A stretch of DNA of 64,000 nt from Kitasatospora gansuensis (GCF_014203705.1 NZ_JACHJR010000001.1:806001-870000), one strand, 5' to 3'. Counted from the first letter of the stretch, positions 35,491-44,327 are shown. Notes: generated from the letters alone by a model not told the origin. Made by a program: numbers and translations.

Positions 35491-36387
35491 TCACATCGGG
35501 CGGGCGAAGACCATCGACCAGTACGGGGTGCCGTCGCCCGCGTAGGCCCGGGCCGCGCCGGCGGCGCGGAAGTCGCCACGCAGGATCTCGTCGTGGGGCG
35601 GGTGGTCGATCCAGGCCTGGACCATCTCCGGCGGGTTCTTCCAGATCGGCGCGCCACCGGCCACCTCACCGAATCCGCCCCACCGGTAGCCGGCCCGGCT
35701 GAATTCGTCACCGATCGCCACCCAGTGACCCTGCTCGTGCCGCCGGGCCTGCTCCCGGCTGCTGGCCGTCGCGGCGGGGGTGAGCCGGCCGTCGTACTGC
35801 AGCTGGGCGAGACCCCGGCGCTGCCGGTAGGCGTTCACCAGCGCGATCACCTGGCCCTCGATGTCACCGCCGCCCGAGGGCTGCGGCTGCGGCTGGGGCT
35901 GCGGCTGGGGTCGCTGCCCGCCGCCGGAGTTGCCGGTGCCGCCGGCGACCGGGAGCAGCTTCCAGCGCTGCCCGCTGCCGTTCGGGTCAAGCTGCCAGAC
36001 GCCGAGCGCGCTGCCGACCCGATCCGCCGTCAGGTAGCCGTCGCCCCGGGCGGTCTTCAGCCGGACCCAGCCGTCCCCGGCGTCCTCGACGTACCAGCGC
36101 TGGTTGTCGTTGCCGTGCTCCTGGAAGAGGTGGGTGTTGAAGGCGTTGTAGTTGAAGTCCATCACCATGGCCTGGCCCGGGCCGTGGGTGCCCTTGGTGA
36201 GGCCGGTCTCCAGCAGCCAGGTGCCGTTCTCCTTCGCCCAGAAGACCCAGGTCTGGGCCTTGCTGCCGTTGGGCTGCCAGGCCTGGATCCGGTTGCAGGA
36301 CGCGGTGCTGGAGGAACTGACGTCCGCCACCGTGCCGCTCTGGGACTGCAAGGTGTACACCTGGCCGTTCTGCGGGAACTCCGTCAT
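35491..36387 (-). CDS. Ricin-type beta-trefoil lectin + CAP (SCP/PR-1) domain protein, no signal peptide
   Basis: This is a 298-residue protein. Residues ~8-145 carry beta-trefoil repeats with the Q-x-W pattern (AQTWVFWAK, NQRWYVEDA, GQRWKLLPV). A Pro/Gln linker (QPQP repeats) at ~165 leads to a CAP domain (~175-298) with IEGQVIALVNAYRQRRGLAQL and PPHDEILRGDFR. Soil-bacterium CAP proteins are usually exported, but the N-terminus (MTEFPQNGQVYTLQ) has no signal. AAAGG precedes the ATG. It is the upstream partner of the CHAP gene, and the two likely work together at the cell surface or after release by lysis. Confidence 0.83.
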   Translation of the reverse strand: MTEFPQNGQVYTLQSQSGTVADVSSSSTASCNRIQAWQPNGSKAQTWVFWAKENGTWLLETGLTKGTHGPGQAMVMDFNYNAFNTHLFQEHGNDNQRWYVEDAGDGWVRLKTARGDGYLTADRVGSALGVWQLDPNGSGQRWKLLPVAGGTGNSGGGQRPQPQPQPQPQPSGGGDIEGQVIALVNAYRQRRGLAQLQYDGRLTPAATASSREQARRHEQGHWVAIGDEFSRAGYRWGGFGEVAGGAPIWKNPPEMVQAWIDHPPHDEILRGDFRAAGAARAYAGDGTPYWSMVFARPM

Positions 36388-36510
36388 GGTTCGTGCCTTT
36401 CGTGCGGGCTTTCCTGCTGACAGGACAGAGCCTCGCCCGGGCCGATCTACGCGCGTTCTCCACGGCATACACAAGTCATTGACGCCGGTTCGGCCGCTTG
36501 GGAGGGCATG

Positions 36511-36546
36511 AAAAAGGACCGGCCGCGCACAGGGCGCGGCCGGTCC
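36511..36546 (-). terminator. Rho-independent terminator of the 41-residue gene
   Basis: A perfect 13-bp stem (36516-36528 with 36534-36546) and a 5-base loop are followed, on the minus strand, by five T (36511-36515). It lies 18 bp after the small gene's stop codon. Confidence 0.88.
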
Positions 36547-36564
36547 GGGACAGCTGAGGAGGGA

Positions 36565-36690
36565 TCAGCGCTCCGGGCGCTTCTCCTCCTCCGGGACGAG
36601 GGTGTGCAGCGGCCGGACCCCGGAGTGGAACTGCTGCTGCTCCTCGTCCTGCTCGGCGGGCTTCGGCTGGTGCTGCGGGTGCGCGTTCAT
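36565..36690 (-). CDS. 41-residue acidic, His/Gln-rich peptide of unknown function
   Basis: The short gene has AGGGAA upstream of the ATG at 36690 and a strong intrinsic terminator just after the stop, which supports it as a real transcript. The peptide begins MNAHPQHQPKPAEQDEEQQQ, is very hydrophilic and has no Cys and no membrane segment. It is divergent from the SARP regulator gene. I do not recognise a family; a RiPP precursor is unlikely without modifying enzymes nearby. Confidence 0.6.
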   Translation of the reverse strand: MNAHPQHQPKPAEQDEEQQQFHSGVRPLHTLVPEEEKRPER

Positions 36691-36839
36691 GGTGGATTCC
36701 CTGGTCTGATCTTGGACGGACACGTCATTGTGCGGGCCGCGAATCAACAAACGATGAACGCCGAATGCTGGGGTACCTTGTGTGCCGCCGCCCGGATATC
36801 GGGGACCGGACGCGGCACAGCGAACACGGGGGAACCACC
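36691..36839. promoter_or_regulatory. Divergent promoter region of the 41-residue gene and the SARP regulator
   Basis: This 149-bp gap includes a lower-GC patch (36720-36780) with CATTGTG and AATCAACAAACGATGAACG. It should hold both promoters; no clear SARP heptameric repeat was found. Confidence 0.35.
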
Positions 36840-39800
36840 ATGACCATGACCACCGGCACCGGCATGCCCGGACACCGGCTCGACTTCCGACTGCTCGGCC
36901 CGCTGCACGGCCGGCTCGACGGCCGCGAACTCGACCTGGGCTCACCGCAGCAGCGGGCGATGCTCGCCGTCCTGCTGCTCCGGCCCGGCCGCCCGGTCGG
37001 CACCGACGAACTGACCGAGGCGCTCTGGGGCGAGGCCGCACCGGACCGCGCGGTCGCCATGCTCCGGCAGTACGCCTGGCGGCTGCGCACCGCACTGGAA
37101 CCGGACCGGCCGGCCCGCGGCACCGCCACCGTCCTGGTCTCGGTCGCCGACGGGTACGCCCTGCGGGTCGCACCCGAGACGGTGGACGCGCACCGCTTCG
37201 CCCGGGACCTGGCGGACGCGGCCCGGGCGGCGGCCACCGGCGAACCCGCCGAGGCCGAGGCCCGGCTGACCGCCGCGCTCGCCCACTGGACCGGCAGCGC
37301 GCTGGCCGGTCTGCCCGGCCCGTACGCCGAACGGCAGCGCGACCGGCTGACCGAACTGCGGCTCGGCGCCCAGGAGGACCTGCTCGACTGCCTGCTCGCC
37401 ACCGGGCGCCCGGGCCAGGCGGTGGCCGAGCTCCAGTCCCTCACCGCCCGGCACCCGCTGCGCGAACGGCCGCGCGCCCAGCTGATGCTGGCGCTCTACC
37501 GCACGGGCCGGCAGGCCGAGGCGCTGGGCCTCTACGCCGACACCCGGCGGCTGCTCAGCGCGGAGCTCGGCGTCGAACCCGGCGCCGAGCTGGCCGAGTT
37601 GCAGTCCCGCATCCTGGCGGCCGACCCCGGCCTCGACGGGCCGGTGCCGGACCGCCCGGCACCGCTCCGACCGGCCGCGGTCCCGGTCCCGGTCCCGGCT
37701 GACCGTACGCCGCGTCAACTCACCGCCGACGTAGCCGACTTCACCGGCCGGACGGCGATCGTCCGGCAGCTGGCCGACGGGCTCAGGTCCGGCCCGGGCC
37801 GGGCGCTGGCGATCTGCACCGTCTCCGGCCCCGGCGGGGTGGGCAAGACCGCGCTGGCCACGCATGTCGCCCACCTGGTCAGGGACGGCTTCCCCGACGG
37901 GCAGCTCTACGTCGACCTGCGCGGCGCGGGCCGGGCCCCGGCCGACACCGGCACCGTACTGGCCCGCTTCCTGCAGACCCTCGGCGTGCGGGAGAGCGCA
38001 GTGCCCGAGGACCTGGAGCAGCGCGCCGCGCACTACCGCTCGCTGCTGGCCGAACGGCGCGTACTGGTGGTGCTCGACAACGCCCACGACACCGCCCAGA
38101 TCCGCCCGTTGCTGCCCGGGGGCGGCGGCTGCGCCGTGCTGGTCACCAGCCGGGCCCGGACCATCCTGCTGCCCGGCGCCCGGCAGTTCGAGCTGGACGT
38201 GCTCACCGAGGCGGAGGCGGTCGACCTGCTCGCTGCGGCCGCCGGCCGGGAACGGGTGGCCGCCGAACCGCAGGCCGCCCGCGAACTGGCCGCCCTCTGC
38301 GGCCGGTTGCCGCTCGCGGTGCGGATCGCCGGTGCCCGGCTGGCGGCCCGGCCGGGACGGCCGCTGGCGGATCTGCTCACCCGGCTGCGCGACCAGCGCC
38401 GCCGGCTGGACGAGCTGCGGATCGGCGACCTCGCCGTCGAGGCCACCCTGGAGCTCGGCTACTGCGCCCTGCCGCCCGAACCGGCCCGCGCCTTCCGCCT
38501 GCTGGCCTTCGGCGATCTGCCCGACCTGCCGCTGGACGCGGCTTCCGCCCTGCTCGGCACCGACCCGGCCGCAGCCGAGACACTCGCCGAAACCCTGGTG
38601 GACGCGGGCCTGTTGGAGCCGCACGGCCCCGACCGCTACCGGTACCACGACCTGCTCCGGCTGTACGCGCAGCACCGGCACGAACGCACCGACCCGGTGA
38701 CGGACCGTCAGGCCGCGCTCCGGCGGCTCCTCGACCACCTGCTCGCCAGCACCGCCAACGCCTCCCGGCTGATCGAGCCCGACCACGCACTGCACCAGAG
38801 CCTGCACCCGGTCGAGGCCCCGGGCCTGGCACCGGCCGACGAGAGCACCGCCCGGGAGTGGCTGCGCGACCGGCACGCCCTGCTCGCCACCACCGTCGAG
38901 CGCGCCCTGCGGGACCTGCCCGGGGCGGCCCGGCCCGCCGTCGACCTGCTGCTGCTCTGGTTCGGCCTGGTCGAAGGCCCGGCCCACCGCCGGGAGTTCC
39001 AGCAGCTGATCGAGCTGGCCACCGACACCGCCCGGGCACAGGACGACCCGAGCGCGACGGCCCGCGCGCACTACCTGGCCGGGGTGCTGCACTACCAGAC
39101 CAACGCCTACGGCTCGGCCGAGCAGCGGCTCACGGACAGCCTCGAACTCGCCGAACAGGCCCGGGACTCCGTCTTCCGGCACCTGGCGGCCAGTGCCCTC
39201 GGCGTCCTGCACTTCGCCACCGGACGCCCCGAAAAGGCTCTCGAACTCTTCGACCTGGCACGGGAGTTGTCGGACCTCTTCGGCGACCGCGCGAGCACCG
39301 CCCGGGTGCTGTCCGCGCTCTCCCGGGTGCACCTGGCACTCGGCTCCCCGGAGCAGGCGGTCGGGGCGGCCGAGCAGGCCGTCCAGGCCGCCCGGGCGGT
39401 GGCCAACAGCTCGGGCGTCGCCCGGGTGCTCTACCAGTACGGCTGCGTGCTGCGCCGGACCGGGCGGGCCGGGTCGGGCGCCGATGCGCTCACCGAGGCG
39501 CTGGAGCACTTCAGGGCCCACCGGCACCGCGACTGGGAGGGCCTGACGCTGGTCCGGCTCGCCGAGTGCCTGCTCGACCAGGGCCGCTGCCCGGACGCCG
39601 CCCGGCTGGCCGGACAGGCCCTGCTGATCGCCGAGGATCTCGACAAGTCCTACGCCCAGGCCCTCTGCCACACCGTCCTCGGCCAGGCCCTGCCCTCCCC
39701 GCACCATCTGCGCACCGCCCTGGCCCTGTTCGAGCGGCTCGGCGCCCCCGAGGCGGCGGCGGTGCGCGAACTGCTCGCCGCTACTGCCCAGGGCCTGTGA
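36840..39800 (+). CDS. AfsR/SARP-family transcriptional activator (wHTH-BTAD-NB-ARC-TPR)
   Basis: This 986-residue regulator has a winged-helix DNA-binding domain (~10-95; RLLGPLHGRLDGRELDLG, LTEALWGE), a BTAD domain (~100-245; ending LGVEPGAELAELQ), an NB-ARC ATPase with P-loop GPGGVGKT at ~330-337 and VLVVLDNAHD as Walker B, and TPR helices in the last ~280 residues. This is the AfsR layout, larger than pathway-specific SARPs. The ATG has GGGGGAA upstream. The sigma factor gene starts 1 bp after its stop codon, so the two are expressed together. Confidence 0.93.
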   Translation: MTMTTGTGMPGHRLDFRLLGPLHGRLDGRELDLGSPQQRAMLAVLLLRPGRPVGTDELTEALWGEAAPDRAVAMLRQYAWRLRTALEPDRPARGTATVLVSVADGYALRVAPETVDAHRFARDLADAARAAATGEPAEAEARLTAALAHWTGSALAGLPGPYAERQRDRLTELRLGAQEDLLDCLLATGRPGQAVAELQSLTARHPLRERPRAQLMLALYRTGRQAEALGLYADTRRLLSAELGVEPGAELAELQSRILAADPGLDGPVPDRPAPLRPAAVPVPVPADRTPRQLTADVADFTGRTAIVRQLADGLRSGPGRALAICTVSGPGGVGKTALATHVAHLVRDGFPDGQLYVDLRGAGRAPADTGTVLARFLQTLGVRESAVPEDLEQRAAHYRSLLAERRVLVVLDNAHDTAQIRPLLPGGGGCAVLVTSRARTILLPGARQFELDVLTEAEAVDLLAAAAGRERVAAEPQAARELAALCGRLPLAVRIAGARLAARPGRPLADLLTRLRDQRRRLDELRIGDLAVEATLELGYCALPPEPARAFRLLAFGDLPDLPLDAASALLGTDPAAAETLAETLVDAGLLEPHGPDRYRYHDLLRLYAQHRHERTDPVTDRQAALRRLLDHLLASTANASRLIEPDHALHQSLHPVEAPGLAPADESTAREWLRDRHALLATTVERALRDLPGAARPAVDLLLLWFGLVEGPAHRREFQQLIELATDTARAQDDPSATARAHYLAGVLHYQTNAYGSAEQRLTDSLELAEQARDSVFRHLAASALGVLHFATGRPEKALELFDLARELSDLFGDRASTARVLSALSRVHLALGSPEQAVGAAEQAVQAARAVANSSGVARVLYQYGCVLRRTGRAGSGADALTEALEHFRAHRHRDWEGLTLVRLAECLLDQGRCPDAARLAGQALLIAEDLDKSYAQALCHTVLGQALPSPHHLRTALALFERLGAPEAAAVRELLAATAQGL

Positions 39801-39801
39801 C

Positions 39802-40362
39802 ATGACCGCTCCCCCATCGCGTTGGAAGGACATGAGGCACACGACGGAGCACGATCCGGGCCCCGACCGGCCCACGGACTTCCTGGAGTTCGCCGCCGGG
39901 CGCGGGCCGCACCTGGTGCGGACGGCATTCCTGCTCACCGGCGGCGACGGCCATCTGGCGGAGGACCTGGCCCAGGAGACGCTGGGCCGGATGTTCGTCA
40001 AGTGGCGCACCGTCTCGCGGATGACGAACCCGGCGGGCTACGCGCAGGCCACCCTGGTCAACACCTTCCTGACGTACAAGCGGCGTCGGAGCAGCGGTGA
40101 GCACGTCACCGACACCTTCTCCGAGACGCCGGTCAGCGACACCGACCCGGCCCTGCGGCTCACCCTGCTCCGCGCGCTCGCCCAACTCCCGCCGCAGGAC
40201 CGGGCGGTGCTGGTGCTCCGGTTCTGGGAGGACCGCAGCGTGGAGGAGACGGCGGCGGTCCTGAAGCTGCGGCCGGGCGCGACCCGCACCCGCTGCGGGC
40301 GGGCGCTGGAGCGCCTGCGGTCCGTGCTCGGCACCGAACTCGCAGAACTGGCCACGAAGTGA
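39802..40362 (+). CDS. SigE-family ECF sigma factor
   Basis: The 186-residue protein has the sigma-2 region (HLVRTAFLLTGGDGHLAEDLAQETL) and sigma-4 (LAQLPPQDRAVLVLRFWEDRS, ETAAVLKLRPGATRTR). It belongs to the Streptomyces SigE-family ECF group often annotated as sigma-70 family. An ATG at 39832 with GGAAGGA directly upstream is an alternative start. It lies between a SARP regulator and a membrane protein that looks like its anti-sigma factor. Confidence 0.9.
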   Translation: MTAPPSRWKDMRHTTEHDPGPDRPTDFLEFAAGRGPHLVRTAFLLTGGDGHLAEDLAQETLGRMFVKWRTVSRMTNPAGYAQATLVNTFLTYKRRRSSGEHVTDTFSETPVSDTDPALRLTLLRALAQLPPQDRAVLVLRFWEDRSVEETAAVLKLRPGATRTRCGRALERLRSVLGTELAELATK

Positions 40363-40403
40363 CGCCGCATCCGTCCGGACCCGAGCCCGAGGAGAGCCAC
40401 CCC

Positions 40404-41594
40404 ATGCCGTACGAGGACGACCTCACCGACGCCCTGCGCGGAGCGGCCGAACTGGCCCCGCAGCTGCAGCTGTCCGCGTTCGCCGCCGGCGCCGCCGCCC
40501 GCGGCCGGGCGATCCGCCGCCGCCGGCGCACCACCGGGCTGGCCGTGACCACGGCGGTGGCGCTGCTCTCGCTGACCGCCGTCGCGGTGCTCCCGGGTGA
40601 CGGGGACACCCTCGTCCCGGTCGCCGAGCAGCCGGTCTCCGGTGCCTTCATGGAGCGGACCGTCCGCACCCTGCTGCCGCCCGGGACGGTCTCCAAGGTG
40701 CAGACCACCGGCCTGGCCGAGGCCCGGCCGCCGGGGACCGGCCCCGGGCTCGCCCTCACCTTCGACGACGGCCACGGCCCCACCAGGATCCAGCTGAGCA
40801 CCGAGCGGATGGCCCTGCCGATCGACGGGAACACCCAGGGCACCGAATGCGTGATCGGGGATCAGCCGGGCACCTGCGAGCGCCTGGTCCTCGCCGACCG
40901 GACGATCGTCCTGACCAGGCAGCTGACCGAGCGTCAGGGTCCGGTGACCGGTGGCCGGACCGTCCTGGCCACCGGACCGGACGGGCGCCAGGTCCGGCTG
41001 GACGCCTTCGACGACGGCCCCGGACAGCCGGACACCGGTGCGGAAGGCTCCCTCAGCGTGCCGCAGCTGGTCGGCATCGCCATCAGCGAGGCGTGGGACC
41101 CGGTGTTCCGGGCGCTGGACACCCCGAGGTATCCCAAGGACGCCTTCAGCGGGCTCCCGGCCGCCCGGATCGCCGCGATCGCCGTCCCGCTGCTGCCCGC
41201 GGGCACGACCGCCAAGATCCCCGAGGGCCGGTTCGCCGACGGCCGGTCGGAGCTGACCCTGACCGGCCAGGGCCGTCAGGTCGTCCTCGACATCTCCGCG
41301 CAGCACGTCGGCGTCATCACCCGTGAGGCGTTCGAGGCCGGCGCCGCCCCGGGCACGGTGACCCACACCGCCGACGGCACCTCGGTGGTCCGCCGCGAGG
41401 TGCAGCCGGATTCGGACCTGAACGGCCCGGTGGTCTCCTGGGCCGTCGAGGCACTGCACCCGGACGGCACCCGGGTGAGCGCCGTCCAGAGCGTCCCCGG
41501 AACTTGGCCGGACGTCCCGCCGCTGCCCGGACGTGAGGTGCTGACCATGGATCAGCTGGTGGCCCTGGTGGCCGCGCCGGTCTGGCGGGGGTGA
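40404..41594 (+). CDS. Single-pass membrane protein, probable anti-sigma partner
   Basis: A short cytoplasmic N-terminus of ~43 residues ending in a run of Arg is followed by one membrane helix (~44-64) and an exported domain of ~330 residues without clear catalytic motifs. The gene has GAGGAG 9 bases before its ATG and follows the sigma factor gene by 41 bp. This order and topology are typical of anti-sigma proteins coupled to SigE-family sigma factors, but no ZAS or RsgI motif is visible, so the role is inferred from context. Confidence 0.78.
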   Translation: MPYEDDLTDALRGAAELAPQLQLSAFAAGAAARGRAIRRRRRTTGLAVTTAVALLSLTAVAVLPGDGDTLVPVAEQPVSGAFMERTVRTLLPPGTVSKVQTTGLAEARPPGTGPGLALTFDDGHGPTRIQLSTERMALPIDGNTQGTECVIGDQPGTCERLVLADRTIVLTRQLTERQGPVTGGRTVLATGPDGRQVRLDAFDDGPGQPDTGAEGSLSVPQLVGIAISEAWDPVFRALDTPRYPKDAFSGLPAARIAAIAVPLLPAGTTAKIPEGRFADGRSELTLTGQGRQVVLDISAQHVGVITREAFEAGAAPGTVTHTADGTSVVRREVQPDSDLNGPVVSWAVEALHPDGTRVSAVQSVPGTWPDVPPLPGREVLTMDQLVALVAAPVWRG

Positions 41595-41617
41595 TCCCTC
41601 GGTAGTACCGACCTGTC

Positions 41618-41671
41618 GTGCAACGTTTCGGTTGCACGACGGTCGACGGACGTGCAACACTTTGGTTGCAC
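41618..41671. promoter_or_regulatory. Two palindromic operators GTGCAAC-N6-GTTGCAC
   Basis: Two perfect 7+6+7 inverted repeats lie at 41618-41637 and 41652-41671, with centres 34 bp apart (about three helix turns), immediately upstream of the SRPBCC-ArsR operon. The second ends 29 bp before the first start codon. This is a textbook arrangement for binding by a dimeric repressor; the ArsR protein encoded in the operon is the obvious candidate. Confidence 0.85.
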
Positions 41672-41700
41672 TCAATGCTGGCACTTCAAGGAGTTTCCTC

Positions 41701-42147
41701 ATGAGCGACGACATGATCGAGCGCGACACCCTGATCGACGCCTCGGTGGAGCGGGTCTGGTCGCTGGTTTCCGCTCCCGGCTTCTGGGTGGCCGACCCGG
41801 AGAGCATCAAGGGCACCACCGCCGTCGAGGGTGAGTCCACGGTGGCCAAGCACCCCGAGCACGGGGAGTTCCCGGTGACCGTGGTGAAGGTCGAGCCGAC
41901 GAACTACGTCGCTTACCGCTGGGCTCCCGCCAATCCCGGTCAGGAACTGACCGAGAGCAACAGCACCCTGGTGGAGTTCACGCTCTCCGCCGAGGGTGAC
42001 AAGACCCGCCTCACCGTGGTCGAGAGCGGTTTCGCCGCGCTGGCCGTGTCCGAGGAGGTGCGCGCCAACACGATCCACAACCTCACCGCCGGTTGGCCGC
42101 AGGTCCTCGACATGGCGAAGAAGCGCGTCGAAGAGTCGACTGTGTGA
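41701..42147 (+). CDS. SRPBCC/AHSA1-family protein
   Basis: This 148-residue START-fold protein contains ERDTLIDASVERVWSLVS and FTLSAEGDKTRLTVVESGF, typical of the AHSA1-like SRPBCC group that binds small hydrophobic ligands. GGAG lies 7 bases before the ATG. It overlaps the ArsR gene (GTGA). SRPBCC-ArsR pairs are common and usually form a small ligand-response operon; the ligand is unknown. Confidence 0.9.
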   Translation: MSDDMIERDTLIDASVERVWSLVSAPGFWVADPESIKGTTAVEGESTVAKHPEHGEFPVTVVKVEPTNYVAYRWAPANPGQELTESNSTLVEFTLSAEGDKTRLTVVESGFAALAVSEEVRANTIHNLTAGWPQVLDMAKKRVEESTV

Positions 42148-42497
42148 GGGCGGACCCCGACGGTTCGGTGGAGGAGGTCGGCACCGTTCTCGGCGCACTC
42201 GCCGACCCCACCCGCCGTCAACTGCTCGACCTCCTCGCCCCGATGGGCGCGGCCACCGCGACGACCCTGGCCGAGCGGCTCCCCGTCTCCCGGCAGGCGA
42301 TCGTCAAGCACCTCGCCGTCCTGGACGCCGCCGGACTCGTCGTCTGCAGCCGGGTCGGACGTGAGGTGAGGTACTCGCTGCGGCCCGCCGGCCTGGACGC
42401 CACCACCCGGTGGATGGCCTCGCTCGCGGCCGACTGGGACCGCCGACTGGCGGCCGTCAAGTTCGCCGCCGAATCGGCGGAACGCGATTCCACGTAG
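42144..42497 (+). CDS. ArsR-family HTH repressor
   Basis: The 117-residue protein has the ArsR winged helix (LADPTRRQLLDLL, AERLPVSRQAIVKHLAVLD, VVCSRVGREVRYSLRP). There are no metal-binding Cys pairs, so it belongs to the non-metal branch that often accompanies SRPBCC proteins. The GTG overlaps the preceding stop codon. It probably represses its own operon through the two palindromes at 41618-41671. Confidence 0.92.
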   Translation: MRADPDGSVEEVGTVLGALADPTRRQLLDLLAPMGAATATTLAERLPVSRQAIVKHLAVLDAAGLVVCSRVGREVRYSLRPAGLDATTRWMASLAADWDRRLAAVKFAAESAERDST

Positions 42498-42579
42498 GCC
42501 GGTCGGCCTGTGCACCGGTACGCCCGGCGCGGCTCCCGCCGTCGCCGCGACCTGAGATCACCAGACAAGGGGCATTGAC

Positions 42580-42921
42580 ATGACCACGCTGACTCCTGGC
42601 AGCATCCTGCTCGGTACGACCCGTCCCGCCGAGATGCGGGCCTGGTACATCAAGGTGCTGGCACCGGACTTCACCGGTGAGGGCGCGATCGACCTGGGCG
42701 GCTTCCTGCTGGCCATCGACGGCCGCGACGACATCGAGGCGAAGAACAACCAGCCCGGCCGCAACATCCTCAACTTCCACGTGGACGACTTCGACGCCGT
42801 CGAGGCCCGGCTGAGCGCGGCCGGCGTGGAGTGGTTCTCGGTCAACGACAACGAGAAGGGCAAGTTCGGCACCTTCGCCGACCCCGACGGGAACTTCCTC
42901 CAGATCATCCAGTGGAAGTAG
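42580..42921 (+). CDS. VOC-superfamily (glyoxalase-like) protein
   Basis: This 113-residue single-module VOC protein starts MTTLTPGSILLGTTRPAEMR and ends with FADPDGNFLQIIQWK, the family's C-terminal strand. AAGGGG precedes the ATG. It is located between ArsR and an MFS exporter in the same operon, which suggests toxin or antibiotic binding/modification together with export. The metal ligands are not fully conserved as in glyoxalase I. Confidence 0.88.
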   Translation: MTTLTPGSILLGTTRPAEMRAWYIKVLAPDFTGEGAIDLGGFLLAIDGRDDIEAKNNQPGRNILNFHVDDFDAVEARLSAAGVEWFSVNDNEKGKFGTFADPDGNFLQIIQWK

Positions 42922-42977
42922 GGCCCAGCTGAGACCGGCCGTCCCCGGTAACCCCAAACAAGAAGGAAGTGTGCCCC

Positions 42978-44210
42978 ATGAGTACCCAGCAGACGGCGTT
43001 GAGCCCAGGCCGGGCGAACCTGGCCCTCGCCACGCTCTTCTTAGGAATGTTCGTACTGGGCAGCGGTGAACTGCTCGTGGTCGGCGTGCTCGACCGGATC
43101 GCCGCCGACCTCCACGTGACCATCCCCGAGGCCGGCACCCTGGTCACCGTGTACGCGCTGGGCCTCGCCATCGGCGGTCCGATCCTGACCGCACTGACGA
43201 TCAAGCTCGAGAAGAAGAGCGTCCTGATCGGCTCGGTGGCACTCTTCATCGCGTGCAACCTGGTCGCCGTGCTGACCTCCAACTACGGGCTGTTCCTGGT
43301 GCTGCGCTTCCTCATCGGAGCGTCGCAGGGCCTGTTCATCGCGGGTGCGTTCATGGCCGCCATGGTGGTCGTCCCGCCGGAGCGCATCGGCCAGGCCATC
43401 GGGATCGTCATCTCCGGTGTCGCGATGTCCGGGGCGCTCGGTGTACCGCTGGGCACGCTGGTGGGTCAGACCCTCGGCTGGCGCGGCTCGTTCACCGCGA
43501 TCGTGGTGGGCGCCGTGATCACCCTGATCGGTACGGCGACGCTGATCCCGACCGTGCCGCCGGCCGGGGCCGGGGCCGCCCACCAGGCCAAGTACGCGTT
43601 CGCCCCCAGGGTGCTCGCCGTACTGTTCCTGAACTTCATCGTGTTCTCGACCGTGTTCGCGACGCTGACCTACCTGGTGCCGTTCCTGCAGCGCGTCACC
43701 GGCATCTCCGGCGGTCTGCTGAGCGTGTTCCTGCTGGCCTACGGCGCGGCCACGGCGATCGGTTCGTTCGGCGGCGGCAAGTTCGCCGACCGCAACGCCA
43801 GCCTCACCCTGATCATCGGGTCCGTCGGCATCGCGGTCTCCCTGCTGGTGCTCTACTTCGTCGGCTCGATCGCCTGGCTCGTGGTGCTCGCACTGCTCGC
43901 CTGGGGCCTCTCCTTCTACAGCATCGTGCCCTCGCTGCAGGTCCGGGTGATCAGCCTGGCCGGCCCCGGCGGCCAGCTCGCGCAGTCACTCCCGGTCTCC
44001 GCGGCCAACATCGGCATCGCACTCGGCGCCTTCGCCGGCGGCGTCGCGATCGACAACTACAGCGCCTCCGCCCCCGTGATCATGGGTCTGATCTTCTCCG
44101 TGGTCACCATCGCGGTCGCCTGGGGCAGCAGCTACCTCAAGCCGCCGGTGGTCGACGAGGAGTCGTCACCGGCCGCCGCCGCCCCGGCCGCCCTGGCCGA
44201 GCCCGCGTAA
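42978..44210 (+). CDS. MFS transporter (DHA1, 12-TM)
   Basis: The 410-residue protein has about 12 hydrophobic helices and an AraJ/Cmx-like start (LFLGMFVLGSGELLVVGVLD), with RFLIGASQG and GVPLGTLVGQTLGWR. It ends in an Ala/Pro-rich tail. AAGGAAG precedes the ATG. As last gene of the SRPBCC-ArsR-VOC operon it probably exports the compound that relieves ArsR repression. Confidence 0.92.
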   Translation: MSTQQTALSPGRANLALATLFLGMFVLGSGELLVVGVLDRIAADLHVTIPEAGTLVTVYALGLAIGGPILTALTIKLEKKSVLIGSVALFIACNLVAVLTSNYGLFLVLRFLIGASQGLFIAGAFMAAMVVVPPERIGQAIGIVISGVAMSGALGVPLGTLVGQTLGWRGSFTAIVVGAVITLIGTATLIPTVPPAGAGAAHQAKYAFAPRVLAVLFLNFIVFSTVFATLTYLVPFLQRVTGISGGLLSVFLLAYGAATAIGSFGGGKFADRNASLTLIIGSVGIAVSLLVLYFVGSIAWLVVLALLAWGLSFYSIVPSLQVRVISLAGPGGQLAQSLPVSAANIGIALGAFAGGVAIDNYSASAPVIMGLIFSVVTIAVAWGSSYLKPPVVDEESSPAAAAPAALAEPA

Positions 44211-44230
44211 CAACCCGTCAGACCACTCCA

Positions 44231-44280
44231 CGGTGGTCAGGCACCTCGCCGCCCCCGCGAGGTGCCTGACCACCGTTTTG
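44231..44280 (+). terminator. Strong rho-independent terminator
   Basis: A perfect 19-bp stem (44231-44249 with 44257-44275) and a 7-base loop are followed by TTTTG, 20 bp after the MFS stop codon. It can also stop transcription from the convergent ROK gene. Confidence 0.92.
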
Positions 44281-44327
44281 CGTGTCGGCGGACCTCGGGA
44301 TTGCGGTGTTGAGGGTGACGGTGAGGA

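Noticed and set aside
36942..40010. 1022-codon minus-strand frame across the SARP gene
   Set aside because: Composition without domains; the plus-strand SARP has complete wHTH, BTAD and P-loop motifs.
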